Source: Trichostrongylus colubriformis (Eukaryota; Nematoda; Chromadorea; Rhabditida; Trichostrongylidae). Taken from it: a stretch of 64,000 nucleotides of DNA. Both the position numbers and the translations under genes were made by a program. The DNA lies in contig OZ022259.1 in the NCBI GenBank assembly GCA_963978905.1, positions 54,516,727 to 54,580,726 on the forward strand. The letters are read 5' to 3'. This document shows, piece after piece, positions 12,344 to 24,559 of the stretch; positions within the stretch are counted from its first letter, which is position 1, and each line of letters begins with the position of its first letter. The notes below the pieces were generated by a model that did not search any database, was not told the origin of the DNA, and saw only the letters and a list, made by a program, of their open reading frames with translations.

Positions 12344-12800
12344 TGAAGGCCTTCTAGGGATAATCAGATTAATGACCACTTTCTTGGGGCGAGCAGAATT
12401 TCAGATGACTGCTCAAGCTAAACCTTTGCTGCGTCTGCACTTGCACCCTCACGGTGTTGTGCCTGCTTGAATACAACCAAGCCACGCCCACCCAACCAAC
12501 TCACACCTGGCCTTGGACGAACGAATTTCCAACGTGGAAGCTGCTTCCTTCATCAAAATGGCTGTTTCATTGAAATATCTGCTCTTGGCGCAAATTTCCT
12601 TCTCATCGTAAACGTCACTGGAAATTTCGTCGTCTGAGGCCAGGTAGGATTCGGTAAGGTGGCTTGGTTGTGTTCACAGACATGACACCGTGAGGGTGCA
12701 CCGTGGCGCCGCAACAAGATGCACCCTGAGCGGTTATCCAAGGACCTACTCGCTCTAAAAAATTAAGCCGTTAATCTGATTATCGCGTGATATGCCTTTA
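12344..12800. mobile_element. Fold-back element G
   Basis: The two halves are imperfect inverted copies of about 200 bp. Mirrored blocks include GATAATCAGATTAA, GCACCCTCACGGTGT, ACAACCAAGCCAC, TGGCCTTGGACGA against the Cs and Gs of TCGTCTGAGGCCAGG, and GAAATTTCC. The right half is also found alone at 53757-53981, so this is a repeated family and not an accidental palindrome. The small ORF on the minus strand inside it (12553-12741) has no recognised motif. Confidence 0.75.
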
Positions 12801-13206
12801 CGAAGCGAAAGATTTCGCTCCCCTCTTCACCTTTCACCCCCGTTGTCCTTATCCTCTGTTCGTATTCAAGTGACCGGTGTGGAGACAGTGGGGTTGGAAT
12901 TGCAAGACAAAACCAACAAACTACTAGAACTGTAGTGCATTTGTTACTATTACTGCTTTACGAACTTACACCCCCCCTTTTTTTTCGGAAATTGCTCAAC
13001 CCAGCTTGATTCTGGTGGGGAAGACTAAAAATGGACGACTCCACCAATACCTTGAGCTAGAAGTAATTTCAGAGCACCGCGTATTAAGTAAAGTCAAGAT
13101 ATAATTTATAGCATAAATATCGCATTTGAAACATTGAAAATTTAGAAAGCTTCGATTAAATAAATCATAACAGCCATTACATCATGAGGAAACTACAAGG
13201 TGCGCA
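12801..13206. other. Nothing recognised
   Basis: Short C/T-rich and A/T-rich sequence without ORFs of note. Confidence 0.35.
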
Positions 13207-13715
13207 ATGGATATTCGGTAAAAAAATCAAGAATACCACAAAAAAAAAGCGAAAACTGGATGATAGATATTCATGGTGATTCTGAACGATATGTATCTTG
13301 TCATCACTTTTTGACTCGACCTTCTTGACTTCGAATGTAGATACTCGAGGTACGAGTCCATGACAGGACGCAGGTGGTCAAAGTCGAGTTTGGCCCGCTC
13401 CCGTTGAAGAACAGCCTTGAGGGACTCAAAACATCGATCGATGAGGTGTTGCGCAGACCTTCTCTTCCAGATACCCTCAAACGGCATAGTCCAAAGGGTT
13501 GAAATTGGGCGAGGAGCTTTTCGTACGAGAAAGCCGTCTTCAAGTGCTCCTTGGTTCACAGTCTGCCATCGATCTGTCTACCTCAAGCTTCGCCATCCGA
13601 AATCGATGAGGTCCAATCATAAAGTGAAGATAAAACACATATTGTTCAGAATCGACATCAACACTTATAATCCAGTTTTCGTTTCTTTCGTTGCATTCTT
13701 ACCAGAGATATCCGG
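13207..13715 (-). pseudogene. Tc1/mariner-superfamily transposase relic inside a short fold-back
   Basis: On the minus strand around 13435-13508 the reading PNFNPLDYAV, a TGA stop, then GYLEEKVCATPHRS matches the conserved region around the third catalytic Asp of Tc1/mariner-type DDD transposases (family knowledge: ...LNPLDYxxWGYLE). The stop sits where Trp (TGG) is expected. After a frameshift, the minus frame at about 13350-13430 reads SLKAVLQRERAKLDFDHL, which fits the helical C-terminus. The upstream catalytic domain is missing. The flanks form an inverted repeat of about 90 bp: 13229-13320 against 13605-13710, sharing GCGAAAACTGGAT and GATTCTGAACRATATGT. The element cannot be functional. 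Confidence 0.7.
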
Positions 13716-15766
13716 TTTGTTTTACCGTGTTAATGCACACACTGTCGACTCGATGGTTTGTGAACGGAAACAGGCGTAAGGAGGTATCAATTGGGACTAC
13801 GATAGTTTAGTTTAGTAGGTTCGATGCAAATGCACTCAAGAGTGTGTACCATGAAATGAACAGTAACTCAAAGTCGCATTACTCGATACGAATCTTGTGC
13901 AGGGTTCAGTAACGTGAGCAGAGAATACTCAGATGTAAGCACTAGAGAAAAAATAGAGAGTTCAGACCTCGATAGGCTCTACACAACATTGCAGTGAAAA
14001 AAGTGGGCGGAGAAAGCAGGCTCACGAAGTTCAACGCGTTGCGCTCGTGTTTTTTTCAATATCGTGTGCATGGCTCACCATGATGGGGATGGCCAAGTCA
14101 CCTATTTCATTGTAACCACTTTTGTCACCGCAACACATCAAAAATCCTCAAAAATTCACCTCTGCGGGTTGCAAAATGAAGATCAACGTCACCATCCTTG
14201 TTTACGCGTACGGTTGCTCGAGTGGTAGACAACAACTGTGGTCGCCTATAGTTGTACGCTCTGCCAACAACGAACCGTTTATGAGATCGATTATCGATCG
14301 ATTGGACTTTCACGAGAAAAAGCTTCGTCGATATCGATGGGAAAAGTATGGCTTCAAAAGGCAATTTGCGTGAAAATGTGCGATCAATTCGCGATAGATG
14401 TGTACGAGGGATATTGATAGAGTAAAAATACGTATAAAATGAAATGTTTCGTGTGTGATCGGTTATGATAATTTATTGTTGAGACTTGCAGCCAAGATCA
14501 GTGTTGTCGTAGAGAGAGAGGGAGGGGGATAATTTGAGTGGTTCTATCGATTCTGAACTTCCATTTGAGATATTTAAGATCCAAGAAAACATGACGTGCA
14601 CGATAAGAACGAACTTATGCATGCCCTTTAATTCACAATTTTAAATGTTCTGAATGCCTATAGGGCCACAACATCTCTCTCCATGAAGTCTCGGCAATAA
14701 TTTAATCATATCACTTCTGCCATATCAGTAAAGAGTGCGGAGGTAGTGTCATGATAGGTGGCGCGCACTCCACTCTCACGATGCGACGATTAATTCCGCA
14801 TCAAAGCTGTACCACATCAACCAAGCCTTCCGTACTTGTACATCGGCTGCCCCCCTCCCCCCCCCCCCCCCCCAGTCTTTGTATAGGCCGACCACGATCC
14901 TGAATGGAACTAGAAAGCGAGGTACATCCCATAAAAGGGATTATCAACGCCAAAAACCTTTTATCCTTTTACCAGCAGAGGTGGACAGGTAGGACTTCAA
15001 TTGGAGGTCAGACGTTACAATCACACCTCATCCCTCCAAGCCCACTCACAAGAAAGGAGCAGAAGTATCACTCACTCTTATTGAGGTGATTGTTGCAGAA
15101 TTTGTTCACAGGGATGACAAGATTTCATGCCGGTACTGCTGAGCTCTTGGGGAAGCCTATGTGGTCGAAATGTCAAGTAGATCTATTCAACAGCGTGGTT
15201 GACACAGTAGAAATGTTACGATTGAGTCCAAGTGTTCTTTAATGATTTGAGAATACACAGCTCAATCTCACCTAATCACCTCCTTAGTTCCCGTAAGTGG
15301 CCATGTTCCAATTTTTCATTCAATGCTAGCGTTAAGAGGTGATACGGACAAGTTAGGCTGGTTGGTTTTTGTATATGACTTGCTCACCATTGCGTCGTTT
15401 TTTTTTTTCGGCCGCCTCGGTCAGCGAACCAACTTTTTTGCGCATCGGCAACACCAACAGCCACTGACTAATCAGACACACACACGGTTCATCCCGCTCA
15501 TCGTTCGATTGCTTCGTTTGAAAGACTGCTCCAAAAATGGGCAGGGTGAAACTACAAGACTCCCAGGAACATAGAGGTTCCTTCTGAGTAACATACATCA
15601 GTGCGGTCACTTAGTGCAAGCAAAAAATTAAGAGGCTACTTGGCTTAATGGAATTCGGCACAGTGAGAATAACTTATCGCCTCTATTGGACAGCGACAAT
15701 GTAGCGGATTCAACAAATTTTTTGGGATTCTGCAGATAGAGGTACCAATTAATAACTGGGAAAATA
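13716..15766. other. No confident gene; C run
   Basis: An 83-codon plus-strand ORF (14122-14373) overlaps a 79-codon ORF on the opposite strand, and neither has a recognised domain. A C-rich homopolymer occupies 14850-14873. The rest is short ORFs without motifs. Confidence 0.35.
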
Positions 15767-16780
15767 TTGGGTCATTAAATAAGTGATGTCATTTTTTTGA
15801 ACGAAAATGTTTCTCATAAAGTTGCAGGTTTGTGTGGCATTTTATATATCATACAAAAGAGATTTTCCTGCTCTACAAAAGGACATGTTACGTTGTTTTG
15901 CACGTCATAATGGAGTCGATCTGCAGGCTGGCGGAGTCGACAAAATTTGACCAAACCGACAATTAATTAAAACACTACCCTTCACTTCGGGAAAAATGAT
16001 GAATCATGTGTCTTGTACTTGGCCCCGACCTCTTCTATAGATTCCACCAATTGATTGCTTGAGAGGTCGCCTCGCGCGCTTTTCAACTTTGGTTTTTCCG
16101 CCACAACTCGATGGTTTTTGACAATTTCTTGAAACCACGGTAAAATTTTCTCAATCACTTAGATCAAAGAGGGGTGAAACGTCAAGTAGAGGTAATGGGT
16201 AGCGATGGGGAAGCATAATTCACCGGATTCCTTGAATATCTGTAGAAAAAATAAATTGTGAAATAATGTCATCTAGGCCCCTATGACAAGGTTTTGAAAT
16301 CCAATCTGAATCGCAGCCAAAACGAAATCAAAACAGATTTTCTATAGAGCAAAGAAAACCCTAAGGAATGGTTCCTGAAGCAGTACTGAGCTAGGGATTT
16401 TAAACGAATTTGAATCATTTTGTATAAATGTGAGTGCTTTCGAAAAAACGAATTTAGAAAAATAACGATGGAGTAATCGATCAAACAATTGTTGTAATTT
16501 GTAGAAGAGAGAAGCCAAGTACGGCACACATGGTTGGTTGATTTTCCTAGAGTGAAATATAGTGTTTTAATTAATTGCCGGTTTTGTCAATGTCAATTGG
16601 ACCTACCCCTTTGCCAGCCTGAAAATCGGCGTCATTTCAACATATCCGAAAATTGTACACATCATATCAAAGAGCAGAAAAATCGCTCTCAAACGATGTG
16701 TAAAACGCCGCAACATTTGTGAACATATTAGAAAAATTTTTGTTCGAAAAAAAAACGACATTACTTATGGAATGACCCAA
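15767..16780. mobile_element. TTGGGTCATT fold-back element, copy 1
   Basis: A 1014-bp element beginning TTGGGTCATTAAATAAGTGA and ending CATTACTTATGGAATGACCC, preceded by TA. The two halves are long imperfect inverted repeats of roughly 400 bp. The arms contain a conserved coding relic read outward: minus strand near 16000-16090 gives LSSNQLVESIEEVGAKYK and THDSSFFPK before a stop, and the plus strand near 16490-16550 gives the degenerate counterpart (AKYGTHGWLIF). This matches copy 2 at 50882-51121. The family is non-autonomous. TA flanking and TIR form suggest the Tc1/mariner group (inference). Confidence 0.8.
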
Positions 16781-17149
16781 TGGATGAAAAGGGTGAAAGG
16801 AACACGATACAATGTGAAAAAAATGAAGAAAGATAATTCACCAGAATACAAACACGGACGCCTAAGTTCACTTTCTTACAATTTAGCGTGGTCTGAATTC
16901 CACAGAAATCAGTGGGAGATGGAGATCAACGCAACAGTCATTATGAAGCATAGAATGAAGTGCAACGGCATCAAAAAAAAGGCATTACTGGTTGCGACGT
17001 TCATCGACTTAATTCACCTAGATGGGAAAGTATGAACAGCAACTACCACCGCTGCGTTTAGTACACCCCAGGAGCCCCGACCCTCTCGTCGCCTCTCATT
17101 TCTCTTGTTAATTCTGTCTTTTTTGTACTCCGATTATGTCTTGAATCAT

Positions 17150-17290
17150 TATTACAGTTCACTACCTGTGGTCCTTCTCCAGCACTCCTGTGCAGCTTTC
17201 TGCATCGATGTGCTGTTCCGGATGAGTGGCCTGGATGACATGAGAATTTCTCCTAACAATCATTTTATCACACTCATCACATTTTATCAA
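17150..17290 (-). CDS. Possible exon with a degenerate C2H2-like motif
   Basis: The minus strand reads IKCDECDKMIVRRNSH, then ATHPEQH and ends in KDHR before a stop. CxxC followed by spaced His residues resembles a C2H2 zinc finger (family knowledge), but the spacing between the Cys pair and first His is short by two or three residues. Just before the stop, CCACAG/GTAGTG is a plausible 5' splice site. No convincing upstream acceptor was found. It adjoins the fold-back at 17340. It could be a decayed exon or chance. Confidence 0.25.
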
Positions 17291-17339
17291 AAGTAGGGCG
17301 ATAAAACGGCAATCTATCCAGGCCACACAGGGGTGCGTA

Positions 17340-17751
17340 GCGATTAGTCGAATTTTCGCTTTGCGGCGTCGCAATTGCGGCGGCGTCAGTACGACTTGCC
17401 GCATCGTTTGGAATTCCGCTCAAGACGCAGTGAGCTGGTACCGTGAAGGATCGTCAAAGATTGCTGGTTGGAAGCTTCGACCAATCGCCACACACACACA
17501 GCCAGCAGACAGTACTGACACACCAGGTAGGGTGTGTGACGGTTGGTAGGATTCTCGCGCGGCGAGTGCGGGTCGTTTGCAGCTTTATCTGTTGAAACAA
17601 CAGCAATAACAACATAGGCAAGTTCCGAAGCTTTCAACCTGCAATCTTTGAAATCCTTCACGGTACCAGCCCATTGCGTCTTGAGCGAAATTTCAAACGA
17701 CCGCGGCAGGTCGTACTAAGGGCGCCGCGAAGCGAAAATTTGACCAATCGC
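17340..17751. mobile_element. Fold-back element with ~130-bp arms
   Basis: The left end GCGATTAGTCGAATTTTCGC is mirrored by GCGAAAATTTGACCAATCGC at the right end. The arms continue inward with shared blocks CTCAAGACGCA, GCTGGTACCGTGAAGGAT and AAAGATTGC, for about 130 bp each. The centre contains a CA-rich stretch and GTTGAAACAACAGC. No target duplication is obvious. ORFs here (17361-17549, 17386-17661) run through the arms and mirror each other, so they are not genes. Confidence 0.8.
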
Positions 17752-19102
17752 CTTAACCCCTCTCTCCATGGTGCGGACGAGCAAAAGTTGCCGTGCTGTT
17801 GGGTCCCAAAACGACCACGAGTCAAGAGTGTGTGGCGGCCATAGCATCACAGTGTAATTGTTCTGAAGCCCAATCACAGCGGCGTGCATTCGTCGTTGTG
17901 AGAAATCTTGGCATGAGGGTCAGCGAAGCATCGGCGAACAGATGATGTCATTGTTAAAGTTTGAGGAGGCTCCCGATGACGCCATTCCTAGCATACTGCC
18001 CGTCGATAAAGGATTTAATACCAGTCGAGCTTGCGTACCCACTTATGGATGATCAGTAGAGGTGTTGATTTAATAGCAGAAGGATGACGGAAAGGACCAG
18101 AGCACTCACTGCCATGGCATCCTTACATATTCACAAGATCAGTTCATAAAACGATGGGAAATATAAAATGAGATCTAGGTCTTTTAGCCGCATTGTACGG
18201 AAACAATCTAGTTATATTGGCGTGGGTCAGCGTTGGCGGAGTTGAAGCTGACTAATGTTCAATAAATGAGAAACGATGATGAAAACGAACCAACCCCTCA
18301 GAAATTGTTGAGGGATTTCGAGAAGTTCAAAGAGATTCCTTGCAATGAAGTAAGAAATCCGCTCTGTTGATTCTATCAGCTCAACATAAGGATTTGCGAA
18401 GTTAAGCGACCATGATATGCACGTACTACGTAGTTTGGTGATCACGGATTTCGTATAATAGCAAGCTTATGCCACTATACATAGCCATTAATCTTATCCA
18501 ACCACTTTATCACCTAGAGAAAAGTTTTTCAAAGGGAAACATTCTCCGAACGTCGGAAGATAGCAGGAAAATTTTGACGTTGATTGAGATCACTGCATGT
18601 TATTAACATCTCCTTGAAAGCCACCGACGGTCTTGTTGATTCTCATCACCCGAAACCGATCAAGAATCATGCAGCATCATACCCCATACTTTGTAGATGT
18701 TAATACAATATACATAGATGGAACTCACAGATACGATGGAAACAAGATCCACGCAAGTTTACGTGATTGTGTACTACATATTAGCCCATTTTAACTTTAG
18801 ATAAACGGATTTCCATGTGCGAAACCGTCAAATCAAGACAGGAATCGGAACGCCTACTACTGTAGCTCACGATTCGATGGTGAGGAAGGAAAGGGATCCA
18901 AGAATCACTCAAGGAGTGGGGAAAGTCTGTTTTCTACTAGTATAACCGACTCCGAGCGGACAGGGTGTCACAGAAGATCTAAGAAAAACTCCACTTACCT
19001 GAGACTGGTAATATGTATTAGGTAGGTTTGTTAAAATTGAGTAGGACCGTGCAACTGATTGACCCCTCGACAAACGCTGTCTTATAAAACGATAGAATGT
19101 TA
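17752..19102. other. No identifiable gene
   Basis: Only short motif-free ORFs were seen, such as 18227-18445 (minus, 72 codons). Confidence 0.35.
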
Positions 19103-19268
19103 GGCGACGTTCACACTTTGCGGTGGCGGCGGCCGGGCTACGTTTTCTGCGTCTGCGCCTGTGCCACTTTGTCTCGCTGCTGCGTTCTTTATGCACCTCC
19201 CCCGTGCACCTCTGCTTCGCTGGCTTGGATGCAGTCACACCGAGCCGGCGCGAAGTATGAACGCGGCT
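19103..19268. mobile_element. TTA-flanked MITE
   Basis: A 166-bp element with ends GGCGACGTTCACACTTTGCG and CGCGAAGTATGAACGCGGC, flanked by TTA on both sides (19100-19102, 19269-19271). Ends and flanks are like those of 1239-1363. The interior is GC-rich. The short ORF over it has no independent support. Confidence 0.7.
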
Positions 19269-21613
19269 TTAATCTGCTTTGATCTCTTTCGTGCCCAACA
19301 AGAGCTCCCTTTCCAGCTGAACCAACTGAACAATTAAGCTCTCTTTAGCCTTGCAGGTAACTGTCATGTGTCAACCACCAGCTGTGCAGAGTGGGCATAC
19401 CTTCGCATCGATATTCGAAGATTGAGTATTCCTTGCCATATGGATACGGAAATGATTTTTTCACGAGAACGCAGAGCAAATTGTATTTCATTAAAGCATG
19501 GATACCCGATCGACTTGATCCCATGCAATTATTACCCCCTCTAGACCTAGTGGAAGAAACAGTTATGTATGAAGTGAGAGTGATGACGAATGTATTGGAG
19601 CTGAGTTCCATGGCATCCCAATGATATTCGAGAGCGAGGTCTTCTCTAATCGTGGACAAACCACATTTACGCGAAATTGCTGCATGGCTTTGCTAATAAC
19701 ATTGAAACCGTTCTCCATGAGTGGGGATCGATTTCAATGCAAGTGGGTAAATTGAAGTTTCTCGCTGTCCTCGATCTCGTGCTAATCTCGTCGTTCTCAA
19801 TAGTAGCATCACTTGTAGTCGATTTATCTTCTTGCACTTCCGAGAAATAATCATCAAATAATGTACGCAACGACTCATACACGTAAGCAGCCTCCGTTCC
19901 TTGGTTCAACAATTGATGTATGCAGAGCACATCCTTTAAGATGACTTCAAATGTGTCTATCGAAACCAGGGTTTTTTTTTTCGAGGCGAAACTCTCGAGG
20001 AGGTGCACCCATGCGAAGAATTACCGGCACGAATGTGCTATTGAAAATAATGCGTGTCAATCGTCCTCAAGAAATTTCGAAGCAGAGTTGGCTCTGTAGC
20101 CGTGACTCTCGACAGAGCGGTGTAGCCACAGGGGAGTCGCCATCAATGAATGCACTTATTCCAAAGTCGTAGCAGAATGTCAGACTTGCCATGTCCCACC
20201 TTAACCCTCCTGAGTACATTTGCATCGCGATCACCAGCAAAGTACAGCGTTACAGAGCAAAATATATAGAGGCGAATATAAAGGCGATGCTTCCAAAAAG
20301 ATGCATCATTTCAAAGTTACACCACAGATGACCCATACTATGAGGTTATGCCGTTGATGGAATCAGAAAGTCTGGGTGAAAAACTGAAAGGAAAGTGGAA
20401 GTTATTAGAAGGTCCCCTGATTCATTCAGCGAACTAGTGAAGGTTGACCCAATAGCTGGTCCGATTTTTTTTTTGAAAGTACACTCTCAGTCACCTTATG
20501 TCGATACATTTGCAAGCCTGTATAATTTCAAAAAAAACCTTATGATGCGATCACACGAACGTGCACGGTCATTAAGCAATTCATGCATTTTTTTCAAGCT
20601 TTCTTACCACTATAACCGCTTTATTAGCTGACAAGTCGGTCTGCCCTTTGGTATATCAATGTTCGAATGCCCATTCGTCCGCCAGTGAGCGTGGGTGATA
20701 AAAGCGACGATATAGAGAAACGATCACTCACGAAACTAATACTACTAGACAAGCATTATCGATCCTACTAGTTTATACTCTTTAAAACACTGATAGGGGT
20801 AAGGTGAGAATATTGAGAGCTCTTAAACTGGGTCACGCAAATGAAAGCTGCGACTCTAAGAAGATTATATGTGGCAAAATTTCTGATTAGAAGGAGTGGG
20901 CCCAAACATTACAAGAGCCGTCCTCTTTGAGCCCGACCTCCTCCCCCCCCCACCTTTTTGGGAATAAACGGTGGGGAAAGAGCTTATTTCTTGTATTCCT
21001 ACCCATTTCATTATGTTTCTCTTCACCTTCGTACTATTGAGCACGTCGACCCTTATATTTGATTATCTTCCCAGATTCGGCCCGAATTGTCCCTTAACTG
21101 CTTTTCAAAAAAAAAATGACAAAATCTGTGACGAAAAATGATATTTATAGAAGGGCAGATGGGAATACACATGTGGTGTCAAACACGCGACACTCAGCAC
21201 TCGATGGCAGGAAGGTAAAGGTAAGCAAAGAATAGAACGTATGTGACAAGGATTTTGACATTATGCGAGGTACCTTTTCAGAATTTGAGAGATCTAAAGA
21301 TTCTACACTCGTGTGGAGGGTGTGATTTAAACCCGTAATAGTGTTGTGGTGAGGATGAAAACATAATTCATAAAGTTTTTCTTAAAAAGCGGTTGCAAAC
21401 GAATAGCATGTGTCATGAGAGGTAATCGCATGGAATAAAGAAGAAGAAAGAAGTACGAAGACCATCCGTCTAGAACTCTGTCTAGACCAACCGTCTAGAA
21501 GACGAGTATGCCAAGAGCTGAAGGAAGAGTACTAATCGATAACGATGGCTATAAGCCACCAAGGCTTGCGAAGTGCTAAAAACCACTTCAGAAGACAAGG
21601 CAGGGTGTGCAAG
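19269..21613. other. Two minus-strand ORFs of unknown nature
   Basis: Apart from the frames at 19667-20008 and 19345-19659, nothing is recognised. The 19345-19659 frame (minus, 104 codons) contains a Tyr/Pro-rich segment (KKSFPYPYGKEYSIFEYRC) and lies in a different frame from 19667-20008, so the two are not a simple continuous gene. A TCCGCCAGTGAGCGTG segment near 20677 weakly resembles 39131. Confidence 0.3.
19667..20008 (-). CDS. Hypothetical ORF, 113 codons
   Basis: An acidic, helix-prone sequence (SLRTLFDDYFSEVQEDK near the middle) ending at a stop. I do not recognise the family. The composition is more protein-like than most ORFs in the window and it could be an exon or part of an old transposon. 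No clear splice acceptor, promoter or conserved neighbour supports it, so it should be treated as hypothetical. Confidence 0.25.
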   Translation of the reverse strand: MHLLESFASKKKTLVSIDTFEVILKDVLCIHQLLNQGTEAAYVYESLRTLFDDYFSEVQEDKSTTSDATIENDEISTRSRTARNFNLPTCIEIDPHSWRTVSMLLAKPCSNFA

Positions 21614-22839
21614 TTCAGTTCATAAAGTATACGGTAAGATAGTTGCAGGACTACTGTAGGTCATTTCGTACCTTACCTCGCACCGTCTAGCCCAGCCTGT
21701 AGGGTGATCCTATTTGATTGCTTCCACCGACTGTTGACCTTCAAGATGCAAAAGGTGATGCACAGTACACGGGGAAAAGGTGAGATATCGATGACCCATG
21801 ATCGCGCCACACATGTGTGCCCAAAAAGATTCTCTTTGTCAGCTAATTGAAACATTAACGGTTAATAAACATCTCACTCGCCTCCAAAGAAGTCAATTCA
21901 TAGGGTAGACCTCACACCTGTTTATAACAAAATGTATTTCGTTTTTGCCTATTACTTTGTGAAAGGTCATGCAAGAGGTATTTGTACAGGTTTTATGGGG
22001 AGAATCAATTTCATTTCATAGGTGTTAGTTTGACATGGGAATCCTTCCAGACTTGTACTGCAACTTTCCCCTTCAACATTCTGCCACTCACATCACCCCA
22101 ACGCAACCGCATGCGTTCTACGTAGATCACCTGTGCATGGATTCTACTACACCATCTACCACGTCATTTCCTCCCATGTTTCCAGGTCATGAGCCCTTCA
22201 CTCTCTCATCTTACTATGACCCCATGCATATGCCACCTCCTGGTTATGTGATCTCAGCATCATCCAGAGAATCCATTTTTATACATCATCGGCTACCGTT
22301 TCATATCCTCAGTGGCCCATATCCCCACTTCCCTTCCAGCATTGACTTCTCAGCATCCCGCAGCTTCAACTCCAGCTTTCATCTTCCATCCAGTATTGAC
22401 ACCTACCAGCCCGAAATTTTTACTCATACTCAAACATTTATGTCTACCAGCCACTCGCGAAACTCCTGATCCCCAATATGTTGCACCTCCACTTTCTCCT
22501 CACACATCCCAACATGCCCTATGAGTTAGTTCCTCTGAAAGCGTATTGATTGACTGACAAAGAGGATATTTTAAGGCACGCATGCGTGGTGCGATCGTGG
22601 ATATCAACGAGGTGTTAAAAACTGCAAAGTACGAATGATTTTTGTTATTCATACACTTTCACCTTTTCCTAGTGTACATGTGCATTATTTTAGCATCTTG
22701 ACGGTTAACAGTAGGTGGAAGCAATCAAATAGGGCAACCCTACAGGCAGGGTCAGGAAGTGCGAGGTGAGGTGCGGAGTGACCTACAGGACTCCTGTAAT
22801 TAGCTTACCATATACTTACCGTATACTTTATGGACTGAA
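21614..22839. mobile_element. Large fold-back element enclosing a Pro/Ser-rich ORF
   Basis: The left arm (21614 to about 21915) is an imperfect reverse complement of the right arm (about 22500 to 22839). Shared blocks in order from the outside are CATAAAGTATACGGTAAG, GCCTGTAGGGT, CTATTTGATTGCTTCCACC, CAAGATGC, AAAAGGTGA and CTCTTTGTCAG. The unique centre of roughly 580 bp contains the ORF 22035-22469. No target-site duplication is obvious at the outermost match. This arrangement suggests a fold-back transposon with captured or encoded cargo; no transposase motif was recognised. Confidence 0.75.
22035..22469 (+). CDS. Pro/Ser/His-rich ORF inside a fold-back
   Basis: 144 codons starting at the first ATG after a T-rich, TTTCATAG-containing leader. 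The translation is low complexity: rich in Pro, Ser, Thr, His and Phe, with segments such as FPPMFPGHEPF and YYDPMHMPPPGYV. No signal peptide, transmembrane segment or catalytic motif is visible. In the last third, another plus frame (22312-22524) continues with a similarly Pro-rich sequence (TSLPALTSQHPAASTPAF), which suggests that a frameshift ended the original protein early or that the C-rich composition favours such frames. It lies between the inverted arms of 21614-22839. Function unknown. Confidence 0.35.
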   Translation: MGILPDLYCNFPLQHSATHITPTQPHAFYVDHLCMDSTTPSTTSFPPMFPGHEPFTLSSYYDPMHMPPPGYVISASSRESIFIHHRLPFHILSGPYPHFPSSIDFSASRSFNSSFHLPSSIDTYQPEIFTHTQTFMSTSHSRNS

Positions 22840-24559
22840 GACCTTCATCCTTTCTCACGTATGAACGCCACTCAGCAGTGCCCGACATCATGTACCATTA
22901 CACAAACTTTCTCAGACAGACTGCTTTTTTTTCTGAATTTTGGTTATAAATAAGCTCCTATGAAATTAAGTTAAGGTTTGTAACAAACAGAGAAACCGAA
23001 GGAAAGAATTGTTATCAATGGATATTCATGGGAATTCACTCGAATTTCTTAAAGTCTCCCTGCAAGCAGGGTACAGGCCGGGACAGTCGGATTGGCTCAC
23101 GATGAGCGACAATTGAATTTCTAATTACATTGCGCATCCTGTGTATGAGGAAGGAGCTGCCCAGTAGTGTCTAACTCGAGTGCCCTAGCGCACACTAGCC
23201 TAATCTCGTCCACAAAGCCTGGACTAGTCCTGCAGACCGACGCCCAAGCGCTTGAACCATTTAGCGCGGAGCTCCCACTGCGGGACGTTGCACAGGCCTG
23301 CACAATAGGAAATTCGAAAGGGATTATCAAAGACGGACAAACCCGAATGGTCTTGGTCACGTCACTCACACAAGCTCTCCTTTTTTTTGTTATTTTTGAT
23401 TTTGTGTTTGTACTCTGACTTGGTAGTTGATAATTTACGATTGAAACGATTACAGGTAAATAAGGTAGGAGTCAGATTCAGAACGCTAAAACCTTTAAAT
23501 AATCACTGAAATAGAAAATGCGAATCGAAAAATCATTAATAATGGTTTAACTATCCAGTTTCACTGAACCTTATACACTCGTCAGTGGCATTGTGTTGCA
23601 CATTATAGCAACAAACTGTTGTTCAAATAGCAAAGAATGAGGCAGAAGTTGGTAGGGGTAGAATTATCTGCTTACCTCCAGCTATATCTAAGTCAATGAA
23701 GAATAATATTGCGGTATGATCGCCGTTCAACAAGGAGATCCCTTTCAGAAATCTCTCTACATAACCCCATGAAATGACGGGGTAGAATGTAACGATGACT
23801 TGCGACACAGAAAAGAGAAGCAATGTAGGGTAACAAAGAAGATTGCATACCTGGATTCGCTGGAATAATGCATTCAATTCGATATCCTCGTCAATTTCCG
23901 CAGAAGCTTTTCGCGATGGCAACTGTGGCCCATGTGACGACGCTAAAATATGCATGATGCCAATCGTTCGTTATGCGAGATCTACTGGACGAAAACTAAA
24001 TTTTCACACTTTCTCACTGACATTCTACTGATCAAATAAGCACTAGACTCAAGAATCTGGTGACAAGAAACAGTGTATTCCATAAGGTACAGAAAGAACC
24101 TCGAATGATTGTCGAGCAAACGGTTCGATCAGTAAGAAACCTATCAGCATCTCAAGAGTCAAATCTCAGCCCTAGATTCCAATGATATCTGTGGAAATTC
24201 TCTGCAGCTGTTTCAAGTAACGTTGTTAACCAAGCAACAAGAATTTCATATTTACTAACTCAATAGGTCACCTTTCAATTTATGACAAGGTGCGTCACAA
24301 AACAGAAAACTGACTAAAAAGTTGATAGCAATTTAGAAGAGAAAAGTCTTGCGATCAGCAACTTGCTAGCTTCTTGCTATTTCGCAAGCTAAACTATGCT
24401 TTTCCTTAAGGGCGTTAATCAGCCCTAAGTGCCAATGTTGCATACCCAAAACTTCTTAGGTAGTTTAAAAGTTTAACGTTTGGCGTTAGTCTCTTTCATG
24501 AGATGCGCCGCGCACTCCAGACATTCAGTATCGTGGTGACAGGTGATGATGACCACTTC
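22840..24559. other. No confident gene
   Basis: Overlapping ORFs at 23121-23418 (both strands, ~83 codons) and 23623-23955 (minus, 110 codons) have no recognised motif. The block 23140-23370 is GC-richer than its surroundings and may be an old repeat, but no second copy lies in this window. Confidence 0.35.
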
